DNA of 64,000 nucleotides, taken from the NCBI GenBank assembly GCA_947305745.1, contig CAMZEH010000001.1, positions 248,001 through 312,000 of the forward strand, read 5' to 3'. The position numbers and the translations under genes were made by a program. This document shows, piece by piece, positions 46,065 to 54,142 of this stretch. The notes beneath the pieces were generated by a model. That model saw only the letters and a program-made list of their open reading frames with translations. It was not told where the DNA came from and ran no database searches. Position 1 is the first letter of the stretch. Each line of letters opens with the position of its first letter. Origin of the DNA: an uncultured Clostridia bacterium. Its GTDB lineage: Bacteria; Bacillota; Clostridia; Oscillospirales; Acutalibacteraceae.

Positions 46065-46149
46065 GGGAGATTTCCCGAGCGGTCAAAGGGGGCAGACTGT
46101 AAATCTGTTGCGTCACGCTTCGGTGGTTCGAATCCACCATCTCCCACCA
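46065..46149 (+). tRNA. tRNA-Tyr (anticodon GTA)
   Basis: A class II tRNA with long variable arm. Acceptor GGGAGAT/ATCTCCC, anticodon GTA at 46099-46101 in loop CTGTAAA, variable arm GCGTCACGCTTC, T-arm GTGGTTCGAATCCAC, encoded CCA. Confidence 0.97.
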
Positions 46150-46153
46150 ATTT

Positions 46154-46180
46154 ATGCACCTGATAAGGTGCATCTTTTAT
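46154..46180 (+). terminator. Intrinsic terminator after the tRNA pair
   Basis: ATGCACCT (46154-46161) pairs with AGGTGCAT (46166-46173), then CTTTTATTT. Confidence 0.85.
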
Positions 46181-46218
46181 TTACAAAAAATATACTTATA
46201 CTTTTTATAGGGAAATAA

Positions 46219-46253
46219 AAATAGCCCAGACGTCATAATTGTCTGAGCTATTT
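46219..46253. terminator. Terminator hairpin after the minus-strand rsmD operon
   Basis: AAATAGC-C-CAGAC (46219-46231) pairs with GTCTG-A-GCTATTT (46241-46253); T-rich on both sides. It sits 14 bases past the stop of the minus-strand gene. Confidence 0.75.
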
Positions 46254-46266
46254 AATTTTTTTATCG

Positions 46267-46731
46267 TTATTCTTCTGCCTGGTCATGCGCTGTGGGTAAT
46301 GCATGGCGCGCTTTCCTTATTTCCACTAACCCTTGAGTAACACTTTCATCAATCTTTTTCATCATCTCGCCAGCGTATTCGCTTGCTGATTTTTTGATTT
46401 CTTGGGCTTTCGCCTTTGCGTCATTTATAATGCCTTCTGCCGTGGCCTCGGCGGCTTTAACGATTTCGCTTTGGCTCACCATGACTTTTATCTTTTCTTC
46501 GGATAATTTGATCATGGTCTCGGCTTCGGCTTTCGCGCTCTCTATAATTCTGTTTCGATCGTTTATGATCTTCTGACCCTGCACGATTTCCTGCGGAAGA
46601 GCAAGACGTATATCTTCAAGGATTTGTCTTATGTTTTTTGAGTTTAGAACGACCCTGCCGCCTGACATTGGTAATCCCCAAGAGTTTTCCAGCATATCTT
46701 CCATTTCGCTGATTAAATTTTCTATACTCAT
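46267..46731 (-). CDS. DivIVA/ATP-synthase-E-like coiled-coil protein beside rsmD
   Basis: A 154-residue, mainly helical protein. Residues 1-50 are ISEMEDMLENSWGLPMSGGRVVLNSKNIRQILEDIRLALP, a segment conserved in clostridial proteins usually annotated as ATPase-like; then a long coiled coil rich in Ala, Glu and Lys (ESAKAEAETMIKLSEEKIK, IINDAKAKAQEIKKSASEYAGEM). Function unknown. I put the start at 46731 (GGGTGAT upstream) instead of a longer weaker frame. It follows rsmD, its normal neighbour group in Clostridia. Confidence 0.7.
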   Translation of the reverse strand: MSIENLISEMEDMLENSWGLPMSGGRVVLNSKNIRQILEDIRLALPQEIVQGQKIINDRNRIIESAKAEAETMIKLSEEKIKVMVSQSEIVKAAEATAEGIINDAKAKAQEIKKSASEYAGEMMKKIDESVTQGLVEIRKARHALPTAHDQAEE

Positions 46732-46762
46732 AATTATCACCCGTCTATCAATAAATTTCCAT

Positions 46763-47320
46763 TTAAATTTCATTGTTTTTATACAAATTCAGACACATTT
46801 TACCATATTTGTAAGTCTTTTTCAAAGAATAATATGTAGAAAAATTTTGTGGACTTTCGCCAATTATCGTTTCGGTAATTATTATCGCATTTTTTGAAAC
46901 GGATCTCGGAAGTAACTCTAAGCATGAGTTTAGCAAATTTGTATCGCTATAGGGCGGGTCTAAAAAAACTATATCAAAAACTTCGTTTGCGCCTTTTAAA
47001 AAGTCTAAAGCATCAGATTTTTTAATTTTTATATTTTTATGCGGCACTTTTATTTTTGAAACATTGGATTTTATAAGTTTGGCGGCATTAGGACTACTGT
47101 CCACTATGGTAACACTTTTTGCCCCCCTGCTGAATGCTTCTATGCCGATTTGTCCCGTTCCGCCGAATAAATCAAGAAAATTTTTCCCGCTTATTTCGAA
47201 CTGTATGATGTTAAAGAGGGCTTCTTTCACTCTGTCTTTGGTGGGACGTAAATTATCGTTTTTTCTTGAGATAAGATTTAGCCCCTTTGATTTCCCTGAT
47301 GCGATTTTTATGATTTTCAC
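46763..47320 (-). CDS. rsmD: 16S rRNA (guanine-966 N2) methyltransferase
   Basis: A 185-residue RsmD. Motifs: RPTKDRVKEALFNI (N-terminal signature), FLDLFGGTGQIGIEAFSRGAKSVTIVD (SAM site, here FGGTGQIG), and the catalytic VFLDPPY. Normal length. It lies 9 bases after the cyclophilin gene. Confidence 0.93.
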   Translation of the reverse strand: MKIIKIASGKSKGLNLISRKNDNLRPTKDRVKEALFNIIQFEISGKNFLDLFGGTGQIGIEAFSRGAKSVTIVDSSPNAAKLIKSNVSKIKVPHKNIKIKKSDALDFLKGANEVFDIVFLDPPYSDTNLLNSCLELLPRSVSKNAIIITETIIGESPQNFSTYYSLKKTYKYGKMCLNLYKNNEI

Positions 47321-47329
47321 TCCCGCGAT

Positions 47330-48133
47330 TTAGTTTTGGTGATAATTTTCAAAATGTATACTTTCGATTTTTATGTCTTCAATAGGTTTATCCGCTCCGT
47401 CTGTTTCGGAGTTGGAGATGACGCTGATTGTCTCCATGCCCTCAAAAACTTGCGCGAAGACCGTGTGCCCACGCTTTGCAGTATTGTAGTAGCCGTCAAG
47501 ATGTGGATTGCCGCCATTTGTTTCGTAAAGAGCTTTGATTTCAGCTGTCACTTTCGACATATCTAAAGTTCCGCCATAGCGTCTTGTAAACTCTTTTGAG
47601 TTTGATTTATATACATTATAGGCATACTCAAAATTTTCCCATCCGCCGAAAGCTTCGGGGGTTTGATTATTTATAAAAAATTGGCTGGAATTTGTGTTCG
47701 GGCCACGGTTAGCCATTGAGATTGCGCCTGTGATATTAAATAAATTCTCGCTGAACTCATCCTCAAAATCCTTGCCCCAAATGCTTTCACCGCCGGTACC
47801 TGTGCCGGTCGGATCGCCACCCTGTATCATAAAATTTTTAATTACCCTGTGAAAAACTGTCCCGTTATAATATCCTTTTTTTGCAAGAGCTTTAAAATTT
47901 TCAACTGTCTTGGGTGCTTCTTCGGGGAAAAATCTTACTTTAAACGAGCCTTTAGTAGTGTTTATCACGGCTATTTCTTCGTTTTCTGCCGGGCTGTCCA
48001 GTTGATATCCTATTTTGATATTTGCTTCTTGCTTTTGATTTTCTTGTTTATCGGTGTTTTTGCATCCTGCCATTGTAAATAACAATCCGCTCAATAATAT
48101 TGCTCCCGTCATTAATTTTATTGTTTTTTTCAT
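47330..48133 (-). CDS. Cyclophilin-type peptidyl-prolyl isomerase lipoprotein
   Basis: A 267-residue lipoprotein that speeds up proline isomerisation of exported proteins. Signal sequence 1-24 has the lipobox LFTMAGC; the enzyme domain has GTVFHRVIKNFMIQGGDPTGTG, GAISMANRGPNTNSSQFFINN and GHTVFAQVFEGMETI. An insert of about 50 residues (ENFEYAYNVYKSNSKEFTRRYGGTLDMSKV) within the loop is common in clostridial PpiB. ATG 48133 follows GAGGAAG. Confidence 0.9.
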   Translation of the reverse strand: MKKTIKLMTGAILLSGLLFTMAGCKNTDKQENQKQEANIKIGYQLDSPAENEEIAVINTTKGSFKVRFFPEEAPKTVENFKALAKKGYYNGTVFHRVIKNFMIQGGDPTGTGTGGESIWGKDFEDEFSENLFNITGAISMANRGPNTNSSQFFINNQTPEAFGGWENFEYAYNVYKSNSKEFTRRYGGTLDMSKVTAEIKALYETNGGNPHLDGYYNTAKRGHTVFAQVFEGMETISVISNSETDGADKPIEDIKIESIHFENYHQN

Positions 48134-48330
48134 CGTTTTACTTCCTCTCAAAATCAAAAATATTTTAAAAGAACCGTCGATAAATTAAATTATATATCAA
48201 TCTGCCATTTATCGCAATAGGTCTTCTCACACAAATCCAAAAATCTGAATATATTGTTAGTGAAGTAACGATTCAACCGTTATTTCAAAGGATATAAAAG
48301 GATTTTGCAGTAAAAAGGAGGAAATTAAAA

Positions 48331-48711
48331 ATGTCATGTCCATACGAAAAACCATACAGACCCGACGAAGAAACGTGTCCGGTTTTGGGATTTCAAGATG
48401 TTACGGTAGGAGTTCCCGTAGAAATCAAGCCGTTTGCCCATGTAGGCAAAGTAAAAACAGAGTGCATGGGTAAACCTGTAATAAAGAGAGGGACTACAAA
48501 CTGTGAAGGTAAGCCTGGCCAAGCTTGCAAATTCACCGTAAGCCAAAAAATAAGAGTGGAGGTTCCGGTTATTTTCGGAGCCAAAACGAAAGTAGGCGAA
48601 GCTAGTATAGATTGTAAGCATCAGGGATTCCCGCAAGAATCCGATATGAAGACCAAAACGGAAAATTTGTATGGCGCTTCTGAAGAGGAGTTCAGAGGTA
48701 TAGTAGGATAA
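48331..48711 (+). CDS. Conserved clostridial Cys-containing hypothetical protein
   Basis: A 126-residue protein, no signal or membrane segment. It is predicted all-beta with a two-part pattern: DVTVGVPVEIKPFAHVGKVK plus ECMGKPVI, then CKFTVSQKIRVEVPVIFGAK and a closing ASIDC. It resembles a group of small clostridial proteins of unknown function with a 'VxVPVxIKPxxxVG..C' pattern, which I recall only loosely; spore-coat association would be a guess. AAAAAGGAGG precedes ATG 48331, and a terminator follows. Confidence 0.7.
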   Translation: MSCPYEKPYRPDEETCPVLGFQDVTVGVPVEIKPFAHVGKVKTECMGKPVIKRGTTNCEGKPGQACKFTVSQKIRVEVPVIFGAKTKVGEASIDCKHQGFPQESDMKTKTENLYGASEEEFRGIVG

Positions 48712-48729
48712 ACTATTGCTTTAAGCTTT

Positions 48730-48758
48730 AAGCCACGCTGTAAATGTGTGGCTTTTTG
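48730..48758 (+). terminator. Intrinsic terminator
   Basis: AAGCCAC (48730-48736) pairs with GTGGCTT (48748-48754), then TTT. Confidence 0.8.
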
Positions 48759-48833
48759 CATGTTGATATATTGATTCGAAAAAATTGTAATACTAGGTGA
48801 TGATATTTGAAATTGCATTAATTGGAGGCTAAA

Positions 48834-48996
48834 GTGAATAAAAAGAGTAGCATTAAAAAATTTATTAAGAATTGTTTTATCATAACTGCAGCATAATTTG
48901 GTGTATCGCAAAAATCGTAGTATATACAGCAAACTTTCCATAACTGGCGATACAAACGTTGTCGGGGAGCCTCAGATGAAAAAAGTTCGAAAATAG
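48834..48996 (+). pseudogene. Broken small peptide gene
   Basis: GGAGG (48823-48827) precedes GTG 48834, which starts MNKKSSIKKFIKNCFIITAA and then a TAA. The sequence continues coding-like after the stop (FGVSQKS), then in another frame IYSKLSITGDTNVVGEPQM ending at TAG 48996. A strong terminator follows. One stop and one frame change away this would be a peptide of about 50 residues with a positively charged, hydrophobic start and a GEPQM-containing tail, loosely like peptide pheromone precursors (AgrD-like). The rest of the 490-base region up to 49200 shows only terminators. Confidence 0.35.
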
Positions 48997-49007
48997 ATTC
49001 TAAGATT

Positions 49008-49036
49008 AAAAAGCCATCTTGCTTGGGGGCTTTTTA
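49008..49036 (+). terminator. Intrinsic terminator after the broken peptide gene
   Basis: AAAAAGCC (49008-49015) pairs with GGCTTTTT (49028-49035), with T-run. Confidence 0.82.
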
Positions 49037-49145
49037 GTTATAAATATTATTTTTTAACAAACCGAATCAAAGAAGAACGACAGCTTTATTTAATTATGCA
49101 ATTATTAAATACATCTTAAATTCTATATTTTTTTATTAAAAACAC

Positions 49146-49174
49146 TTGATTTTATATACAAAAATATATATGAT
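49146..49174 (+). promoter_or_regulatory. Sigma-A-type promoter of the Pro-repeat protein gene
   Basis: TTGATT (49146-49151) and TATGAT (49169-49174), 17-base spacer. The AACACTTGA around the -35 box also occurs at the promoter of the paralogous LRR gene (17754). Confidence 0.75.
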
Positions 49175-49230
49175 AGATACAATACCGGCGTGAGTCTGAG
49201 TATAATATTATCTAAGGAGATGTTTTGGTT

Positions 49231-50298
49231 ATGGCAATATTTAAAATTGTACCAAAAAAAGTCGAGTACGATCTAAAAACTATAGGAAATCACCCGCAAA
49301 CTAAACGATTAATCGAGGCGCTTGTGGCAGTTGATGAAGAAAACGGAAAAGAGCTGACAAAAGGTGGCTGGGAAAAAGTAAAATCAGTTTTGGAAAAATA
49401 TAGTTTTAAGATTATGTATGATCGTAATTTGGCAATAATTATCACGGCTTTGTTTGTTGCTATTTCGCGCTCGAAAAATCAAGATATGATATCTTGGGCA
49501 AAACAAGTGGTAAATCACAAGGTATTCGGTAAGATTGGTAAAATGAAAAAAGCGCTGGGCCAAGCACTGCTTGATGGCGACGGTGAGGCTATTTATAACA
49601 TTTTCGGGAAAGTAGAGTTCCAACACATTATGTTCGATGGCATAGGCGTAAAAAACACCGTATATACTGACTTTAGAAATCGTGCCAAGAGAATAACACC
49701 CTGGAAAATCAGTGCAAGCAAAAGGGTATTGGAAGTTATTAAAGATGCTTTTGATAAGATGACTGGGGAATTTGATGATACCGATTATAGTGGTTTATCT
49801 GAATTATTTAGAGAAGAACAGCCACAACCCGAGCCGAAACCCGAAGCGAAACCCGCACAACCCGAGCCACAACCCGAGCCACAACCCGGGCCACAACCCG
49901 AGCCACAACCCAAGCCGAAACCCGAGCCACAACCCGAGCCACAACCCGCACAATCTGAATCAGACGAAGGCAATTATATGAAATCCTTTATAGGCGCAGC
50001 ATGGCGAGACGGTTCGAACAGAGCACCTAAAGACCAATCGGAGTTCTATAAGAAAATATTGGGCCCATTGGGTCCAGATACCAATCCTGGAACTATAAAT
50101 GAAAAATCAGTCCAATTATATGACCAGAAAAAGGATAAAGACAAGAAATCTTTTGTACAAATGTTTGTTGCTGGATTTTGTAAAATGTATAAATACTCCA
50201 ATACAGAATATAAGGAGGAGGAATGGAGAGATTTTCCTGAAAGTAAATTGAAAGAAGCCATAAAAAGATATTATGCAAAAGAATCGAAAAAGAAATAA
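49231..50298 (+). CDS. Accessory protein: shared novel N-terminal domain, Pro-rich repeats, unknown C-terminal domain
   Basis: A 355-residue protein without signal peptide. Residues 1-190 are homologous to the N-terminal domain of the LRR protein (17815-19059): GGWEKVK, YDRNLA plus TALFVAISRS, LGQALLDGDGEAIYNIF, and ITPWKISASKRVLEVIKDAF align one to one. About 197-240 is a Pro/Glu/Gln repeat region (PEPQ, PEPK, PAQ units), probably an extended spacer. The last 110 residues form an unrecognised helical domain (FIGAAWRDGSNRAPKDQSEFYK ... MYKYSNTEYKEEEWRDF). ATG 49231 matches the paralogue's start; a TTG at 49225 is also possible. Same domain, different cargo-like ends, points to a modular effector family (inference). 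Confidence 0.78.
   Translation: MAIFKIVPKKVEYDLKTIGNHPQTKRLIEALVAVDEENGKELTKGGWEKVKSVLEKYSFKIMYDRNLAIIITALFVAISRSKNQDMISWAKQVVNHKVFGKIGKMKKALGQALLDGDGEAIYNIFGKVEFQHIMFDGIGVKNTVYTDFRNRAKRITPWKISASKRVLEVIKDAFDKMTGEFDDTDYSGLSELFREEQPQPEPKPEAKPAQPEPQPEPQPGPQPEPQPKPKPEPQPEPQPAQSESDEGNYMKSFIGAAWRDGSNRAPKDQSEFYKKILGPLGPDTNPGTINEKSVQLYDQKKDKDKKSFVQMFVAGFCKMYKYSNTEYKEEEWRDFPESKLKEAIKRYYAKESKKK
49825..49953 (+). repeat. Degenerate 12-base coding repeat (Pro-Glu-Pro-Gln)
   Basis: About ten near copies of CCCGAGCCACAA in frame, with variants CCCGAGCCGAAA and CCCGCACAACCC. Such arrays often change copy number by slippage, altering the length of the spacer without breaking the frame. Confidence 0.85.
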
Positions 50299-50310
50299 CA
50301 CAAATTATTA

Positions 50311-50337
50311 ATCCGCTCTTCGGAGCGGATTTTTTTA
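50311..50337 (+). terminator. Intrinsic terminator after the Pro-repeat gene
   Basis: ATCCGCTC (50311-50318), TTCG loop, GAGCGGAT (50323-50330), then a seven-T run. Confidence 0.9.
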
Positions 50338-50366
50338 ATGCTATAAATCCTGATTTAAAAAATAGG

Positions 50367-50395
50367 TTGACAATATAAATAAATATATATATAAT
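50367..50395 (+). promoter_or_regulatory. Consensus sigma-A promoter of the RING-like gene
   Basis: Perfect TTGACA (50367-50372), 17 bases, perfect TATAAT (50390-50395). The transcript therefore begins near 50402, so the protein start cannot be the TTG at 50395. Confidence 0.9.
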
Positions 50396-50433
50396 TGACA
50401 CAAATTGTAAAACTGAAAGGATGGTTGACGTTT

Positions 50434-51396
50434 ATGATGAGCAAAAAAGAAAGAGAAGAAAAAAATTTTAATAAGCGGAAAATTTTTTGGGACAAAATCA
50501 AAAACGTAAGATTGGATTTTGATGCCAATAAGCTTAGCATAAACGATTTTATAAAAAAATTTGGTGAGCAAATTGATAGCTTGCGTGAAAAGTGTGAAAA
50601 AACAATCCCATATTGTAAAGGCAAAGCAACAATAAAATATTTGAAACTAATAAGTGATGATGCGAAAAAACTAAGTGACCAAGTTAGAAATGGTGTGGAC
50701 GGAGACTTTTTTACAGAGAGGAGCCCTAACAATACTTATCTTATTCAATATATCGATGAGCTGAGTAGCATACTTATCAAAACAAGTAAAGCGCGCTTCC
50801 CGTTTCTGGTAAACCCATCTACATTGGATTTTGACCTTACACGTAATGAATTTAAAAGGTTAAGCGAAGAACTAAATACTTGCAAGTTACAAATATTTGC
50901 ACTTAGCAATAAATATCAAGCTAATAAACTTGTCAATTACGTTGAACAGCATTCAGTTGCCCGTATAAATTGCTATGGGCGTAGCGCCCCTAAATTTTGT
51001 TTTATTGATATTAATGGAAACGGGCTTCCTATATACCACGGAGACTTTATCACTAGGCAAACATTAGGAATGGTGCCGAAAAATATGGATAAATTTAAGA
51101 AAGTATTGGACTGTAGCGAAGAAAAAAGAAAATTAGAAGAAATAATCGTTATTATGCATGCTAGGGCCGATAAAAAGGACCCTTTTGACGAGGACTATAA
51201 GAAATGCTGTGATAATTGCAAAAAAACTTTCTACTATTATGATGTGATAGGGCACTACAGAAAGGGATACCCTCATAGCCATTACTTATGTAAAGAATGT
51301 TTATTAAGGGTAGTTGCCAATAAGTATAAATGCCCCGTATGTGGAGAAAAACTAGATAAACAGTGGGTTTTACGATGTATTAAAGAATTGTCTTAA
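50434..51396 (+). CDS. Accessory protein with C-terminal RING-like zinc finger
   Basis: A 320-residue cytosolic-type protein. Residues 1-250 are helical, charged and unrecognised. The last 65 residues hold a possible RING-H2-like cross-brace: Cys-x2-Cys at 259-262 (CDNC), two His in PHSHYLC, Cys-x2-Cys in CKEC, and CPVC near 304-307, then a helix (KQWVLRCIKEL). Zinc order is C2-H2-C2-C2; a RING normally has C3HC4 or C3H2C3, so one ligand differs. RING domains recruit ubiquitin E2 enzymes in eukaryotes, and bacteria that carry them use them as effectors. The gene has a perfect promoter. Start ATG 50434 (or 50437); a TTG at 50425 lies nearer to the AAAGG site. Confidence 0.72.
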   Translation: MMSKKEREEKNFNKRKIFWDKIKNVRLDFDANKLSINDFIKKFGEQIDSLREKCEKTIPYCKGKATIKYLKLISDDAKKLSDQVRNGVDGDFFTERSPNNTYLIQYIDELSSILIKTSKARFPFLVNPSTLDFDLTRNEFKRLSEELNTCKLQIFALSNKYQANKLVNYVEQHSVARINCYGRSAPKFCFIDINGNGLPIYHGDFITRQTLGMVPKNMDKFKKVLDCSEEKRKLEEIIVIMHARADKKDPFDEDYKKCCDNCKKTFYYYDVIGHYRKGYPHSHYLCKECLLRVVANKYKCPVCGEKLDKQWVLRCIKELS

Positions 51397-51420
51397 ACCC
51401 ATTGACACTTTTAAAAAGTA

Positions 51421-51443
51421 GCCCTGCCGTTTTCAGGCAGGGC
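51421..51443 (+). terminator. Hairpin terminator after the RING-like gene
   Basis: GCCCTGCC (51421-51428) pairs with GGCAGGGC (51436-51443); short T-run after it. Confidence 0.75.
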
Positions 51444-51512
51444 ATTTGTAATGCATAAAAATATTATTTTTGCAAAATTTAATATAAATGAGACTATCTT
51501 TAGGGGGCAAAA

Positions 51513-53036
51513 ATGAATTTTATTTCGTATCTCAAAGAAGTTTATTGCGATAAGCCGAAAAAACCGAGCGCCCCCAGGGTAAGATTTTTTTCCACGTCAC
51601 TTACCGAAAATGTTGAGTTTTTTAAACGTGAATTTGATGAAAGTGCAGATCTTTCTGTGCGTTATGTAAGAATTGACGATATCGACTGTGCAGTTATAAC
51701 AATCGGTGGCATGGTCGACAAAGAAACGCTTACACATAGCGTGGTCACGCCTATTACACAGTCGAAAATTTTGGGCAATACGAAAAAAGAAAAATATGAA
51801 TTCATACGCGATAACGTTATTTCCGCTTCAGACCAAGTCCAGGTATCGAACTTCCAAGATGCCTTTAATATGATAATGTCAGGGTTTGCTATTTTCGCCA
51901 TGGACGGCTGCGACTGTATGCTTGCGGTAGGAGTTCAAGGATATCCTTTTCGCTCAGTTTCGGAGCCCTCAACTGAAGTCATTCAGAGAGGCTCAAGAGA
52001 GGGTTTCGTCGAGCCGCTGATGGTCAATATGACACTCATTCGCAGGCGTCTAAAAAGTACGAAATTAAAGTTTGAGATGAGCCGTGTCGGTACGGTCAGT
52101 AAGACATCAGTTTGTATTTGTTATATGCGAGATAAAGTTTCCGAGGATATTTTAAATAAAGTCAGGCAGTGTATAGCTTCCGTCGATCTTGAAACTGTTG
52201 TCGAGTCGGGATATTTGATGCCATACTTGGAAGGCGATAACGATTTTTCGCTTTTTAGCGGAGTGGGCATGACTGAGCGACCCGATACGGTTTGCGGAAA
52301 GATTTCCGAAGGCAGAGTTGCCGTAATTTTGGACGGAACGCCGAACGTTCTTATCGTTCCGTATTTGTTCACGGAATATTTCCAGCATATTGATGATTAT
52401 TCAAGGCATCCGTATTTCGCCACATTTACAAGATGGCTTAAATATATGGCGTTTTTTCTTTCGATTTTATTGCCGGGCTTGTACGTGGCAATAAGCACAT
52501 TCAGCCCCGAAATACTGCCCGGACCGATATTTATGAAAATAGCATTGGCAGTAGGCAGGACGCCGTTTTCGCTCATGACGGAAACTATAATCATTCATCT
52601 GATATATGAAATAATGCGAGAAGCGGGGCTGAGAATTCCAAGACCGCTCGGGCACGCGGTCAGTATAGTCGGAGCGCTGGTCATAGGAGAAACTGCGGTA
52701 AGTTCGGGATTAATCGGCGCGCCTACTCTTATGGTGGTGGCACTTACGGCAATTTCGTCATACGTTATACCAAATCTTTATGAGCCGATTTCGATTTTGA
52801 AGTTCGTGTTTGTGATAGTCGGGGGCATTTTCGGGATATGGGGGATAATGATTGTATTCACGTCGGTACTAATAAATATTTGCTCAAAAAACAGTTACGG
52901 AGTGCCGTTTACGTCGCCGATTTCGCCGTTTAACATGTTTGCGATGCGTGATGTTTTGGTAAGGCTCAGCTGGAATTTTCTTTCACGAAAGAGCATTAAA
53001 GTGCAAGATTTGCCCGGGTCTGAAATAGAAAAATAA
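51513..53036 (+). CDS. gerA: Spore germination protein GerA family, A subunit
   Basis: A 507-residue GerAA-type subunit of a germinant receptor in the spore inner membrane. The N-terminal soluble part (1-300) is followed by about five membrane spans (307-460). Family marks are YPFRSVSEPSTEVIQRGSREGF, TVCGKISEGRVAVILDGTPNVLIVP (in part) and PFLVTEYFQ-like VPYLFTEYFQHIDDY, GRTPFSLMTE and REAGLRIPRPLGHAVSIVGALVIGE. AGGGGGC precedes ATG 51513. First gene of the gerA-gerB-gerC operon. Confidence 0.95.
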   Translation: MNFISYLKEVYCDKPKKPSAPRVRFFSTSLTENVEFFKREFDESADLSVRYVRIDDIDCAVITIGGMVDKETLTHSVVTPITQSKILGNTKKEKYEFIRDNVISASDQVQVSNFQDAFNMIMSGFAIFAMDGCDCMLAVGVQGYPFRSVSEPSTEVIQRGSREGFVEPLMVNMTLIRRRLKSTKLKFEMSRVGTVSKTSVCICYMRDKVSEDILNKVRQCIASVDLETVVESGYLMPYLEGDNDFSLFSGVGMTERPDTVCGKISEGRVAVILDGTPNVLIVPYLFTEYFQHIDDYSRHPYFATFTRWLKYMAFFLSILLPGLYVAISTFSPEILPGPIFMKIALAVGRTPFSLMTETIIIHLIYEIMREAGLRIPRPLGHAVSIVGALVIGETAVSSGLIGAPTLMVVALTAISSYVIPNLYEPISILKFVFVIVGGIFGIWGIMIVFTSVLINICSKNSYGVPFTSPISPFNMFAMRDVLVRLSWNFLSRKSIKVQDLPGSEIEK

Positions 53037-53062
53037 CTTAAATTAAAAGAGGTTTTTGACAC

Positions 53063-54142
53063 ATGGAAAAGCGCCCTGCAATCTCGGTTTCGCAGCTTTT
53101 TTGTCTTCTTTTCATAAGCCGAATGGTTGTGAGTATGACGTACGGTAATATTTTGATAGGAGATTCTGAAATTTGGGATCATTTGATATCTGCGCCGATT
53201 TCCGCACTTTTGACGTTTGTCATATTAATTCCGATTTATTGGCTTTTTTTGATGGATAAAAAAATGAATGTCTTGGACAACTTGCGAGAAGTGTGTGGAA
53301 AATTAGGATTTTGGTTGGTAGCAATTTATGTTTTTTATTTTTTGATTGTCAGTGTTCACACGGTTAGCGTATTCGAAAAATTCATTTTTAATGCGATAAA
53401 TCCGCCCATCTCGGTGCCATTTTTAACAGCCTTGTTGCTGTTTTCATCTTGCTACGGCGCGTATAAAGGCATAGAGGCGATTTCAAGGGCGTCCGGGCTT
53501 ATATTTGTATTCACGGTTTTTGCGATGATATTTTTCCTTATTTCGCTGATACCCAGCATCGAGCCGATTAATTATAAACCATTGATGTATTGTGGAACGC
53601 AGTCGGTTTTTGAGGGTATAAAACTCTTAATCTCGCAAAGCTCCTGCGTGCCGGCCATGGCGATTTTGCTTCCTATGGCCAAAGGTAATCACAAAAAAGG
53701 AATAATTATATGGAACATGGGAGTATATTTTGTCTTTGTTTCTTTGATATTGCTCGTTATGGGCACGATGGGCGATTTCTCACAGACGCAGCTTTTCCCC
53801 GTTTATACTGCTGCAGGGATAGGCAAATTCGGTTCGTTTAAGCATCTTGATTCGCTGTATTTGGGCATTTGGATTTCGGGCATATTTATAAAGCTTTCGT
53901 TGTTTTTGATGCTTACGGGCGAGGGCATAAAAAAAATTTGGGGAGAACAGGTGCGCAAAAGAAGTATACTCATTTTTGGATTTTTAATATCGGTAATGTC
54001 ATTTTTCAGCGACAAACTGGAGCTTCTGAGTAGCCCGTTCATGACAAGTTTTTTAATTTGGTTTTTAATTATAATTTCTGTAATAATTCCGCTTGTTCTG
54101 ATAATTATAAGACGGCAAAAACAGAAAAGAGGTGCTATTTAA
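53063..54142 (+). CDS. gerB: Spore germination permease, GerB subunit
   Basis: A 359-residue, about 10-span membrane protein of the endospore germination permease family (APC superfamily). It is thought to bind the germinant. Features: ISVSQLFCLLFISRMVVSMTYG at the start and later LYLGIWISGIFIKLSLFL. 27 bases after gerA. Its last codon directly abuts the gerC start. Confidence 0.92.
   Translation: MEKRPAISVSQLFCLLFISRMVVSMTYGNILIGDSEIWDHLISAPISALLTFVILIPIYWLFLMDKKMNVLDNLREVCGKLGFWLVAIYVFYFLIVSVHTVSVFEKFIFNAINPPISVPFLTALLLFSSCYGAYKGIEAISRASGLIFVFTVFAMIFFLISLIPSIEPINYKPLMYCGTQSVFEGIKLLISQSSCVPAMAILLPMAKGNHKKGIIIWNMGVYFVFVSLILLVMGTMGDFSQTQLFPVYTAAGIGKFGSFKHLDSLYLGIWISGIFIKLSLFLMLTGEGIKKIWGEQVRKRSILIFGFLISVMSFFSDKLELLSSPFMTSFLIWFLIIISVIIPLVLIIIRRQKQKRGAI

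Noticed and set aside
49825..49953. CRISPR-like short repeats
   Set aside because: Units are in frame, contiguous and have no spacers; they encode Pro-Glu-Pro-Gln.
50395..50433. TTG 50395 as start of the RING-like protein
   Set aside because: The TTG overlaps the -10 box (TATAAT 50390-50395), so it would not be transcribed.
51440..51512. Sigma-G promoter of gerA
   Set aside because: A GCATAA sequence could be a -35 element, but no acceptable CATNNTA -10 element is found at the right distance.
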